Positions 1 to 7,070 of a stretch of DNA of 12,797 bases are shown piece by piece. The position numbers were made by a program, and so were the translations under genes. Positions within the stretch are counted from its first letter, which is position 1. Every line of letters starts with the position of its first letter. This stretch comes from Bacteroidetes bacterium UBA6491. Lineage in GTDB: Bacteria > Bacteroidota > Bacteroidia > NS11-12g > UBA9320. The notes below the pieces were generated by a model that saw only the letters and a program-made list of their open reading frames with translations, did no database searches and had not been told where the DNA came from. The stretch lies in NCBI GenBank assembly GCA_002436505.1, contig DJML01000131.1:1-12797 (forward strand), given 5' to 3'.

Positions 1-2
1 GT

Positions 3-857
3 GTTTTTAAGATCACTGAAGGTTTCGTCGACCTTTTTGGAAAAGAAAGAATAAGAAATACGCCGATCTGTGAATCGGCCATTATTGGGGCAGGACTAGG
101 AATGTCAGTCAAAGGCTGGAAATCTGTTATAGAAATGCAATTTGCAGATTTTGTAAGTTGTGGCTTTAATCAAATAGTAAACAATCTGGCAAAAGTGCAC
201 TACCGCTGGGGCCAGAATGCCGATGTGGTTATCCGGATGCCAACAGGTGCTGGGGTGAATGCAGGTCCTTTTCATTCTCAAAGTAATGAAGCATGGTTTT
301 TTCATGTTCCCGGCTTAAAGATAGTATACCCGGCTTTCCCAAACGATGCTAAAGGGCTGCTAATTGCTGCAATAGAAGACCCGAACCCGGTGCTTTTCTT
401 TGAACATAAAAAACTCTATCGAAGCATTAAAGATGAAGTAAATGAGGCGTATTTCTCAGTCCCGATAGGAAAGGCCTTCCCCGTTAAGGAAGGTGATGAT
501 CTGAGTATTATCACATATGGCATGGGTGTGCACTGGGCACTGGATGCCGTAAATGAGCTTGGGATAAGCGCTGATATTATCGACCTAAGAACATTGCTTC
601 CCTGGGACAAGGAAACAACCATGCAAAGCGTTTTGAAAACAGGCAAGGTCCTGGTTCTTCATGAAGATACGCTTACGGGTGGGATCAGCGGAGAAATTGC
701 GGCATGGATCTCTGAACACTGTTTTGAATCACTGGATGCCCCTGTTAAAAGAATTGGAAGTCTGGACACCCCGGTCCCCATGGCACCAGATCTTGAAAAT
801 AATTTCCTCGCTTCGTCAAGGCTCAAAGAAGCTCTTCAGGAACTTATTTCATACTAA
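3..857 (+). CDS. 2-oxoacid dehydrogenase E1, beta-subunit part (5' partial)
   Basis: This is the C-terminal part of a thiamine-diphosphate-dependent E1, which decarboxylates a 2-oxoacid (branched-chain or pyruvate type) and passes the acyl group to the lipoyl E2. The reading frame is open to the left edge: codons from base 3 read VFKITEGFVDLFGKERIRNT, in-frame conserved E1-beta sequence, so the ATG at 102 is internal (residue 34 of 284 visible). Visible hallmarks are the ICESAIIGAGLGM region, EMQFADF, the RMPTGAG stretch, and FHSQSNEAWF, which carries the conserved E1-beta histidine, followed by a typical transketolase C-terminal domain (DLRTLLPWD, LVLHEDTLTGG). The wording matches the Bacteroidota fused alpha/beta E1 (about 660-690 aa) better than the separate PdhB, but the alpha half lies outside the window, so fusion is inferred. 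It converges on the Gre-like gene with 3 bp between stops. Confidence 0.93.
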   Translation, partial: VFKITEGFVDLFGKERIRNTPICESAIIGAGLGMSVKGWKSVIEMQFADFVSCGFNQIVNNLAKVHYRWGQNADVVIRMPTGAGVNAGPFHSQSNEAWFFHVPGLKIVYPAFPNDAKGLLIAAIEDPNPVLFFEHKKLYRSIKDEVNEAYFSVPIGKAFPVKEGDDLSIITYGMGVHWALDAVNELGISADIIDLRTLLPWDKETTMQSVLKTGKVLVLHEDTLTGGISGEIAAWISEHCFESLDAPVKRIGSLDTPVPMAPDLENNFLASSRLKEALQELISY

Positions 858-860
858 TTA

Positions 861-1313
861 TCAATAGATTTCTATTATTTTAAAGGTGTTTTTATTGAAC
901 TCCACCTTGTCTCCTTTCTTTTTGCCAATGAACGATGCCATTAAGGGAGCACTGCGCGATATCAGCAGATAGGTCTCCCCGTCCATTTCTAAGCGGCCAA
1001 GTCCGGTAGATACAAAAAAATTGTTCTTGTCTGTAATCACCAAAGCCCCGTTCTCAACAATATCAGATACATGCTCCGGATTGATCCGCTGGAGTAAATT
1101 CTGCATTTTGACAAGATTATCAAAGGCGTTCCTGAGCTTGTCAAGTTCCTGCCTGGCCATCTCCCTTCCCGTCTCAAATTTATCTCCAACACTGCTCTTT
1201 TCGTTTTCCATTACGGATTCTAAAGCATCTTCAATATCTTGCCTTGTATGAGAGATCCGTTCACCTATCACCGCCATGGCATGTTCATGAAGCCTTTTTT
1301 TAATGTCTTTCAA
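861..1313 (-). CDS. GreA/GreB-like C-terminal domain protein
   Basis: A 150-aa cytoplasmic protein with a helical, probably coiled-coil N-terminal half (residues 1-75) carrying an SSVGDKFETGREM motif at about 40-52, and a C-terminal FKBP-like Gre domain (about 85-150) with SAPLMASFIGKKKGDKVEF. This matches a family common in Bacteroidota that databases often label '3-oxoacyl-ACP synthase', a label the sequence does not support: there is no ketosynthase fold and the length is far too short. A role at the RNA polymerase secondary channel is inferred from the Gre fold only. The first codon is TTG at 1313; an in-frame stop lies four codons upstream. The alternative ATG at 1277 would remove 12 residues that align with the family's N-terminus, so TTG is preferred. 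No clear Shine-Dalgarno site is visible. There is no room for a private terminator between it and the E1 gene. Confidence 0.8.
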   Translation of the reverse strand: MKDIKKRLHEHAMAVIGERISHTRQDIEDALESVMENEKSSVGDKFETGREMARQELDKLRNAFDNLVKMQNLLQRINPEHVSDIVENGALVITDKNNFFVSTGLGRLEMDGETYLLISRSAPLMASFIGKKKGDKVEFNKNTFKIIEIY

Positions 1314-1708
1314 ACCGATAAATTATATAGTCAAAGGTTATAAAAAAAAAACTGCATTACATAGGTCAAAAACCCGGTATCTGACATTTTTTAACTAATA
1401 TCATCGTACATCCTTTGCGTCAAAAGCTCACTTTACTCTTTGATAACCCCGTAAAATTCAGGTATTTTACATTTATATGACAATTTAATACACAACGATG
1501 ATACACAGTCTAAGCTTCTGTGTTAGCGCAATTCATGCTATCTGATTGCAGTAATATTACATGTAAAGGAAAACATGAGAATCAAATGTTTCTTTCAGCC
1601 TCATGAAAAAGAAAAAAATTTGTACATTCGACACATAAAGATAGGCCAGGCACATATATGTTCAGACTTGGACCTCATAAATAAATTCTTAGTTAAAGTA
1701 ATAAAAGT
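1314..1708. other. 395-bp divergent intergenic region with dyads
   Basis: AT-rich non-coding DNA between the Gre-like gene (-) and the large secreted protein gene (+). I find no convincing ORF or RNA gene. It holds several dyads: a perfect 7-bp inverted repeat GTAAAAT-N6-ATTTTAC at 1451-1470, ACACAG-N9-CTGTGT at 1503-1523, and two overlapping 10-bp palindromes, GTAATATTAC (1551-1560) and TTACATGTAA (1557-1566). A run of ten A (1341-1350, preceded by TAT) lies near the Gre-like gene. The bases just before the ATG at 1709 (AAAGTAATAAAAGT) contain no strong Shine-Dalgarno sequence, as is usual in Bacteroidota. Confidence 0.6.
1414..1442 (+). promoter_or_regulatory. possible Bacteroidota-type promoter for the 1241-aa protein
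   Basis: TTTG at 1414-1417 is followed after 16 bp by TACTCTTTG at 1434-1442. The Bacteroidota primary-sigma consensus is TTTG (-33), about 19 bp, then TAnnTTTG (-7). Here the -7 box has three instead of two intervening bases, and the spacing is short, so the match is imperfect. It would give a leader of roughly 260 nt containing the dyads described for this region. Confidence 0.22.
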
Positions 1709-4700
1709 ATGAAAGCGTTTTTACAAAAATTAATTCTGTTGGTATTTGGTTTCACTGCTATGCAGGCCAGTGCACAGGAGAACATCGCCCCTAAAGCTAC
1801 TACAAGCTGTCAGGGTTCCGGAGGTGTTACTCCTTATTGCTGGAATTGGAACAGGATAAATGACGGAGTAAACAACTCATGTGGCAGCCAGGAGGCATTT
1901 ATCTGGACCACATCCCCCCCTAACGGATCGGAATGGATGCAATTCGATTGGACAAGACCTTATCTGATCGGTGAAATTCACATTTACCATGCTCAAACTA
2001 CTGGAAGATTCCTTACCGGTGGTACTGTCCAGAAGTGGGACGGCACAAAATGGGTCGACCATTACAAATTCAGCGGATTAAGTCAGTCGAATTGTGACAA
2101 CAAGGTCACCTTTACTCCTTTCGTAGGAGACAAAATGAGAATCACAGATTTCAAACCCGGTACAGGCCAAAACAGTAACCTGAACTACAGGGAAATAGAG
2201 ATCTGGGCTTTGTCAAGTGAATTCGATGCTGGTATAACTGCTCTGGTTCAACCTGCAAATTTGTGTAACTATACGCAAGACATCACTGTAAGACTGCAGA
2301 ACTTAGGTTTGCAGAAGATCGACAGTGCAGAAGTGCATTGGTCTTTGGATGGCGTTTCTCAAACTCCGGTTTTGTGGAATAAAGGAGCAAACTTTAATCT
2401 TAGCGATACCATTACTAAAGGAGCTTATGCAGATATTAATCTGAAAACAAACCATACATTCACTGAAGGTGTTGACGTACAGATCAAAGCCTGGTCTGTA
2501 ATGCCAAACGGAAAACAGGATACTGTGCCTTTCAACGATACACTCGACTATACCTTCGAATTCCTTGGTTCGCCAAGTGACCCGGGAGTGGTTGACGTAA
2601 GAAATTGTGGTATAGGCAGGGTTGAACTTAAAGCTACTCCAGGAAATGCTAAGGACAAAGTGCTTTGGTTCGACGAAAGAAAAGGTGGAAATATTGTTGG
2701 TGAGGGAACTACGATTCTTTCTCCTTTCCTTACCAAATCAGATTCTTTCTTTGCTCAATCAAGTAAATTATCTACCAACATTCACGAAAACGGCATCAAC
2801 GGAACCTATATCATTACAGGTAATTTTGGTGTGGAAAATGGCGCATACTGGAACGTTACGCCAAAGAATCCTATCATATTGGATTCTGTAATTGTTAGAA
2901 TGTATCAGCTTTACGCTGGAACAACGTACAGATTGTATTACCGTGAAGGCGGTTTTGGTGGCTATGAAACCAATGGTAGTGCCTGGACCCTGGTAAAACA
3001 AGGTGCACAGAATCCATATTCTGCTCCTCAGGGCGCTATGTTGGCTGTGGAAGATCTTGGTCTTATCCTTGACGGAAATAAAACCTATGGATTCTACTTC
3101 ACAACGGATCCTTCTGCCGGCGTTGGTAACGATATCTGGGTTGGGACCGGAAATACAGCATATGACAACGGTGAAGTGACTATTCAGGGCGGCTCTTGTG
3201 GTCAGGGACTATTTGGAAGTGTAGGAATATATACTACCTATAGTCAGGACCTGAGAATCGGTTACACAAACCTTACATGTAACTCAAATCGTATCAGACT
3301 GGATGTTGAGATCGTTCCTACTCCTTACGGCGCATCGCTTGTGAAAGGAACAAATTACAATGGTGTTTTTAACACTGGAAAATCTCTTGATCCTGACTTT
3401 GTTGCTGAAGAAAGAACAGCAGTATATGAACTGACCCCTCCAACACTCTATACAAATGGTGATTTCGGTACAGATTGGGTGATATCTGACCTGTATATGG
3501 GAACAGTTAACGGAACCCCAATTCCTTCTACTGATACAACAATGTCGCTGCCTGGCGCTAATAATGGTGTTTTGACTTACACTCCTTCTCTGGGATGGGT
3601 GGACAGCACCATTATGTTACAGGTGACTTTGTACGATTTTAACGTGGACTGTGATTCAGTTCTGACAAGATACATCTATATCGCTCCTACTCCTCACCCT
3701 AATTTTGAAGGTGGTGACGTGTGTGACGGTGAGGCAGTGGAACTGACGAACCTTACAGAGATACACAGCGGTTTTGTTAACTATAAGTGGGACTTTGACG
3801 ATGGAACTACAGGTGACTTTGAAACTCCGATCCATCTTTTCCCTGGCCCTGGAACTTATAAGGTTAAACTTACAGCTACTTCAGAGCTAGGTATTTCAAA
3901 AGACACAACCATCGATGTGGTCGTATATGAGATCCCAGATGTTAAATTCTCAGTGAAGAACAACTGTGAAGGAATTGCAGTTGAATTCCTGAATAAAACA
4001 TCTATCTCTACAGGAACAATAGATTATAAATGGGATTTCGGTGATGGTAACACTTCTAATTTAGAGAGCCCGAAACACCTTTACAGCAAGCCGGGTGGTT
4101 ATAAAGTAAATCTTCAGGCAACTGCCAATGGTTGTAAGAATGAATTAACTAAAAATGCGTTCCAGTTCGCACGTCCTGACGCCTCATTCACCGTTGACGG
4201 TAAATGTAGCGGCCAGCCAGTGACTGTAACTAACACTTCAACAATCGCCAACGGTTCATTTGGTACTAAATGGGACTTTGGCAGCGGAGAATATGGCACA
4301 CTGGAAGCTGATGAGTTTACATTTGCGACAGGTGGAATGAAGCTAATCAAAATGAAAGCGATCTCTGAATTTGGATGTACTGACAGTGCAGAAAAAACAG
4401 TAACAATTGAACAGGCTCCTATAGCTGACTTCTCTTATGGGCCGCTGTGTGACGTTGACGATGTTGATTTCACTAACCTTTCAATTGAGCCGGCCGGTAT
4501 AGCAACTATCTATGAGTGGGACTTTGGTGATGGTAACACAAGCACCATGAAAAACCCAACACATAATTACGCGCAGTACGGACCAGTAGTTATTTCTCTT
4601 AAAGCTACAGGAAGCAACGGATGCTTCACAACTAAAGTTGTTGAAGACCGTGTGCTTATCCAGCCAGTTGCTGAATTTACTGTTGGAGATGGCTGTTCAG

Positions 4701-5434
4701 GTGAACCTGTACAGTTCATTAACAAATCATTTGTTTCTGCCGGAAACATTGAATACCGATGGGACTTTGGTGATGAGGACTCTGCATTCGTAAACTCTCC
4801 TAAAAAGGTTTATAACGTGAATGAGTCAACTACTTTCTTCGCAACACTTACTGCATCCGTGCTTGGAGGTTGTGATGACCAGTTCTCTCTCCCTGTAACT
4901 ATTGGCGAACAACCAACATGTGAATTTACTGCGACCAGAAGTACTTCTGACAGAACGGTATGGACATTCACTCCTGCAAACACTACCTATGGAGAAGATG
5001 CTTACATATGGGTGTTTGAAGGATCCGGTTTAAGCACTGAAGTGAGCCCGACACACTCTTTCGATTATGAAGACAATGAGTACCGTGTGATACTTCGTAT
5101 TCAAACAATTGAAGGATGTATCTGTCAGGATTCAAATAACTTCGTTACTACATCATGGGGACTTGGTGTTGATGATCTTTCATTCAATAATGGGCTGAAA
5201 GTTTATCCTAACCCAACCGATGGAGTGGTATTCGTAGAGATTGAAAATTGGCTGGGCAGTGATCATGGTCAGATCCAGGTACTGGATATTACCGGTCGCG
5301 TGATCAACGCTACTGAAATCAGCGAAGCAAAACCTTCAGTTGATCTTAGCGGACTTTCTAGTGGTCTTTATACCATTAAAGTGATCAATAACTCGCAAGG
5401 ATCAATACATACAACTCAGGTAAGACTACAATAG
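1709..5434 (+). CDS. T9SS-secreted multidomain PKD protein
   Basis: A 1241-aa exported protein, probably a surface adhesin or glycan-binding protein. In order: a signal peptide (residues 1-22, ending ASA-Q); a discoidin/galactose-binding-like domain (about 24-168: NIAPKATTS, INDG, MQFDW, YREIEIW); a CARDB-like beta-sandwich (about 172-285); an Ig-like segment (about 290-350); a Gly/Tyr/Asn-rich beta domain (about 355-525) that I do not recognise; another beta-rich segment to about 660; and six PKD modules (about 663-1147) with WDFGDG-type cores at W694, W775, W855, W937, W1018 and a degenerate IWVFEG near 1101. A T9SS type A sorting domain ends it (about 1153-1241: KVYPNPTDG, LDITGRV, SGLYTIKV). 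No catalytic motif is visible, so binding or structure is the likelier role. The ATG at 1709 directly starts the signal peptide. A strong terminator follows the stop. Confidence 0.93.
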   Translation: MKAFLQKLILLVFGFTAMQASAQENIAPKATTSCQGSGGVTPYCWNWNRINDGVNNSCGSQEAFIWTTSPPNGSEWMQFDWTRPYLIGEIHIYHAQTTGRFLTGGTVQKWDGTKWVDHYKFSGLSQSNCDNKVTFTPFVGDKMRITDFKPGTGQNSNLNYREIEIWALSSEFDAGITALVQPANLCNYTQDITVRLQNLGLQKIDSAEVHWSLDGVSQTPVLWNKGANFNLSDTITKGAYADINLKTNHTFTEGVDVQIKAWSVMPNGKQDTVPFNDTLDYTFEFLGSPSDPGVVDVRNCGIGRVELKATPGNAKDKVLWFDERKGGNIVGEGTTILSPFLTKSDSFFAQSSKLSTNIHENGINGTYIITGNFGVENGAYWNVTPKNPIILDSVIVRMYQLYAGTTYRLYYREGGFGGYETNGSAWTLVKQGAQNPYSAPQGAMLAVEDLGLILDGNKTYGFYFTTDPSAGVGNDIWVGTGNTAYDNGEVTIQGGSCGQGLFGSVGIYTTYSQDLRIGYTNLTCNSNRIRLDVEIVPTPYGASLVKGTNYNGVFNTGKSLDPDFVAEERTAVYELTPPTLYTNGDFGTDWVISDLYMGTVNGTPIPSTDTTMSLPGANNGVLTYTPSLGWVDSTIMLQVTLYDFNVDCDSVLTRYIYIAPTPHPNFEGGDVCDGEAVELTNLTEIHSGFVNYKWDFDDGTTGDFETPIHLFPGPGTYKVKLTATSELGISKDTTIDVVVYEIPDVKFSVKNNCEGIAVEFLNKTSISTGTIDYKWDFGDGNTSNLESPKHLYSKPGGYKVNLQATANGCKNELTKNAFQFARPDASFTVDGKCSGQPVTVTNTSTIANGSFGTKWDFGSGEYGTLEADEFTFATGGMKLIKMKAISEFGCTDSAEKTVTIEQAPIADFSYGPLCDVDDVDFTNLSIEPAGIATIYEWDFGDGNTSTMKNPTHNYAQYGPVVISLKATGSNGCFTTKVVEDRVLIQPVAEFTVGDGCSGEPVQFINKSFVSAGNIEYRWDFGDEDSAFVNSPKKVYNVNESTTFFATLTASVLGGCDDQFSLPVTIGEQPTCEFTATRSTSDRTVWTFTPANTTYGEDAYIWVFEGSGLSTEVSPTHSFDYEDNEYRVILRIQTIEGCICQDSNNFVTTSWGLGVDDLSFNNGLKVYPNPTDGVVFVEIENWLGSDHGQIQVLDITGRVINATEISEAKPSVDLSGLSSGLYTIKVINNSQGSIHTTQVRLQ
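3695..5149 (+). repeat. six tandem PKD modules inside the secreted protein
   Basis: Roughly 80-codon repeats. Each has a W-D-F-G/D-D-G-type core and most have a later Y-x-V-x-L-x-A strand. In modules two to five a Cys near the start (such as NNCEG, KCSGQ, LCDVD, GCSGE) pairs by position with a Cys in a GC-x-x motif near the end (C809, C890, C972, C1055). Module one has the first Cys (C672) but lacks the second. Module six is divergent, with IWVFEG in place of WDFGDG. DNA identity between modules is limited to the motif codons, so these are old protein-level duplications rather than recent DNA repeats. Confidence 0.8.
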
Positions 5435-5454
5435 TTCTGAACATATATTAATTG

Positions 5455-5487
5455 AAAAGGCCATTCAAAACGAATGGCCTTTTTTTA
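5455..5487 (+). terminator. intrinsic terminator after the PKD protein gene
   Basis: A perfect 12-bp stem: AAAAGGCCATTC (5455-5466) and GAATGGCCTTTT (5472-5483) with a 5-nt AAAAC loop, running into a T-tract (5480-5487). It starts 20 bp after the stop codon of the 1241-aa gene. On the opposite strand the stem ends in only four T, so it would terminate minus-strand transcripts less well. Confidence 0.93.
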
Positions 5488-5617
5488 TTTTATAATCTTA
5501 TTGTTCTAAAAATACAGTAACCAGGTAAATGATGTCTCTTCTAATAAAGGATTCGATCAGTTATCAAGAATAACCTAAGAGAAGTCCTGGTCTTTAAGAT
5601 TGCAGCTTATAATTTGA

Positions 5618-6337
5618 TCAATGTGCCTTTACTGTCGTAGAGTGCAGACCGCATTCTTTGCTTGATGTTTCCCACCACCATCTTCCGGCTCGCGGATGTT
5701 CACCTTCTTCAACAGCTCTTGTGCAAGGGGCACATCCGATACTGGGATATCCTCTGTCATGCAACTCGTTAACCGGAATGTTGCCTGTAGCGAGCAATTC
5801 GTCCAATTCCTGATCACTAACATGAAGCAAAGGGTGAAACTTGAATATTTGATTGGATTCGTCGTACTCCCATTGCGGCATATTCTTTCGGTTAGCACTC
5901 TGCTCCGCACGGATACCGGTTACCCATACCGCTTTGTTCTTCAGGCACCGCTGAAGAGGTTCTACCTTACGAACATAACAACATTCCTTTCGGTCCTCGA
6001 CTGACAGATAGAATGAATTGGGACCCTTTTTTGTAACTAGCTCAGCAAGAGCTTTTGTATCAGGGCAGAAGACCTCGATGTGAATGTCATACCTTGACCG
6101 GGTGCGGTTAAAGAGATCAAGTGTCTCCTCAAATAACCTTCCTGTATCCAGTGTCGCTATTGAAATGTCAAGTGCATTGATCGCTATCAAATGAGTTATG
6201 TACTGATCTTCTTTGCCAAATGATGTGGTCAGTACGGCACTGCTGCCAAAGGCCCTGTTTACGGTTTTTAGCGCATCGGTAATGCTGAGTCCTTTTGTTC
6301 TTGATTCCCAATCGATCAAAGGTTTGTTCGTATCCAT
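5618..6337 (-). CDS. cysH: assimilatory adenylyl-sulfate (APS) reductase
   Basis: Reduces APS to sulfite and AMP with thioredoxin as donor, in cytoplasmic sulfate assimilation. The 239-aa protein has the PP-loop-type nucleotide motif TTSFGKEDQ (37-45), LDTGRLFEET (63-72), the TGIRAEQSANR segment (140-150) and C-terminal ECGLH with the catalytic Cys229. Two cysteine pairs, CC (119-120) and CxxC (202, 205), are those that bind a [4Fe-4S] cluster in APS-type enzymes and are absent from E. coli-type PAPS reductases, so APS (EC 1.8.4.10) is the better substrate call. The start is set at ATG 6337 because AAAAGGA (6344-6350) lies 6 nt upstream. The frame also allows GTG at 6373 (251 aa), which has no such site and would lie almost at the predicted transcript start. 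It follows the Rrf2 regulator gene on the same strand after 93 bp. Confidence 0.93.
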   Translation of the reverse strand: MDTNKPLIDWESRTKGLSITDALKTVNRAFGSSAVLTTSFGKEDQYITHLIAINALDISIATLDTGRLFEETLDLFNRTRSRYDIHIEVFCPDTKALAELVTKKGPNSFYLSVEDRKECCYVRKVEPLQRCLKNKAVWVTGIRAEQSANRKNMPQWEYDESNQIFKFHPLLHVSDQELDELLATGNIPVNELHDRGYPSIGCAPCTRAVEEGEHPRAGRWWWETSSKECGLHSTTVKAH

Positions 6338-6343
6338 AGCATA

Positions 6344-6350
6344 TCCTTTT
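6344..6350 (-). promoter_or_regulatory. Shine-Dalgarno site that fixes the cysH start
   Basis: AAAAGGA on the minus strand, 6 nt before the ATG at 6337. It is the clearest ribosome binding site in the window and favours the 239-aa over the 251-aa form of the protein. Confidence 0.65.
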
Positions 6351-6388
6351 GTAACTGCCAAAACAGAATTCACCCGTCCTGGTCAGCA

Positions 6389-6396
6389 CAAATCTA
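6389..6396 (-). promoter_or_regulatory. candidate -7 promoter box before cysH
   Basis: TAGATTTG on the minus strand is an exact match to the Bacteroidota -7 box TAnnTTTG, in the gap between the Rrf2 gene and cysH. A -33 TTG/TTTG at the usual spacing is not visible, so it may be weak, need an activator, or be chance. Start would fall about 45 nt before the preferred ATG. Confidence 0.35.
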
Positions 6397-6430
6397 ACAT
6401 TATTCTACTTATTTTATAGGGTTTATATAC

Positions 6431-6847
6431 TTATCGGTCTAACAAATCGCGTAATGACGTGTTTTCCAGCACTTTAAGAGATTCATCTCGAACCCTGATC
6501 ATTGTCAGTCGTAAATTGCAATTTTTTTCAGGGTGAACGCAGTCCTCACATTTTTCATAGTAATTAAGACTCACACAGGGCAAATACGCTATCGGCCCGT
6601 CCATAAGTCGAATTATATCAGCGAAATTGACTTCTGAAGGATCCTTTAGCAGATAATAGCCTCCTCCTTTGCCTTTTTTTGATCCAAGAAATCCTGCTTT
6701 TTTCATCTCTAGCAAAATAGCTTCCAGGAATTTATGCGGGATCTGTCTTGCTTCGGCTATTTGTTCTATCCGTTGTGGACCTTCCCCATTATGGCGAGCT
6801 AAATATTCAAGCGCATGAAAGGCATAACGATTCTTCTTGGATAACAT
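6431..6847 (-). CDS. Rrf2-family transcriptional regulator
   Basis: A 138-aa winged-helix DNA-binding protein of the Rrf2 family (IscR/CymR/NsrR relatives). The N-terminal KKNRYAFHALEYLA start, the recognition region (IAEARQIPHKFLEAILLEMKKAGFL, about 30-54) and the wing KKGKGGGYYL (57-66) are typical. Cysteines at 91, 100, 103 and 110 lie in the loop where IscR-type members bind an Fe-S cluster, although spacing differs from IscR (92, 98, 104), so cluster binding is inferred. It is directly upstream of cysH on the same strand, which points to control of sulfur assimilation, comparable to CymR in Bacillus. A perfect palindrome 31-54 bp upstream of its ATG suggests autoregulation. The ATG at 6847 starts the conserved N-terminus. 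Confidence 0.9.
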   Translation of the reverse strand: MLSKKNRYAFHALEYLARHNGEGPQRIEQIAEARQIPHKFLEAILLEMKKAGFLGSKKGKGGGYYLLKDPSEVNFADIIRLMDGPIAYLPCVSLNYYEKCEDCVHPEKNCNLRLTMIRVRDESLKVLENTSLRDLLDR

Positions 6848-6878
6848 CTACCGATAAATTGATTTAAAGCGAAAGATA

Positions 6879-6901
6879 GAATAAATCAATGAGATTTATT
6901 C
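6879..6901. promoter_or_regulatory. palindromic operator candidate upstream of the Rrf2 gene
   Basis: GAATAAATC (6879-6887), 5-nt spacer AATGA, GATTTATTC (6893-6901): both arms are perfect over 9 bp. A third GATTTA half-site lies at 6861-6866, so ATTGATTTA (6858-6866) and TAAATCAAT (6882-6890) also form a perfect inverted repeat with a 15-bp spacer. The position between the divergent Rrf2 gene and the 363-aa gene fits a regulator-binding site for one or both. The identity of the binding protein is inferred. Confidence 0.55.
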
Positions 6902-6957
6902 GGCCTGACCCAAGTTTGTAAAATGCAAACAGGAAACAGACATTTAGTTCAACTTTC

Positions 6958-6989
6958 TTGTATTTAGATAAAAATTGTTGTGATCTTTG
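6958..6989 (+). promoter_or_regulatory. candidate Bacteroidota promoter for the 363-aa protein gene
   Basis: TTG at 6958-6960 is followed after 21 bp by GATCTTTG (6982-6989), a one-mismatch copy of TAnnTTTG. Spacing is within the range reported for Flavobacterium promoters. The start would lie about 75 nt before the ATG at 7071. Confidence 0.35.
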
Positions 6990-7070
6990 AATGACATGTA
7001 TTCAATACCTGTTTTAAATGAACAGTACTATGTTTCTGGCAGTAGATACCGGAACTAAAATCATCAACCT

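Noticed and set aside
102..104. ATG at 102 as the start of the E1 gene
   Set aside because: Upstream in-frame codons from base 3 encode conserved E1-beta residues, so this is an internal methionine.
4027..4780. Repeated TGGGAyTTyGGTGATG DNA words
   Set aside because: They simply encode the conserved WDFGD core of PKD modules; flanking DNA is diverged.
7000..7062. Plus-strand 20-codon ORF starting MYSIPVLNEQ upstream of the 363-aa gene
   Set aside because: Too short, no Shine-Dalgarno site, no recognisable content.
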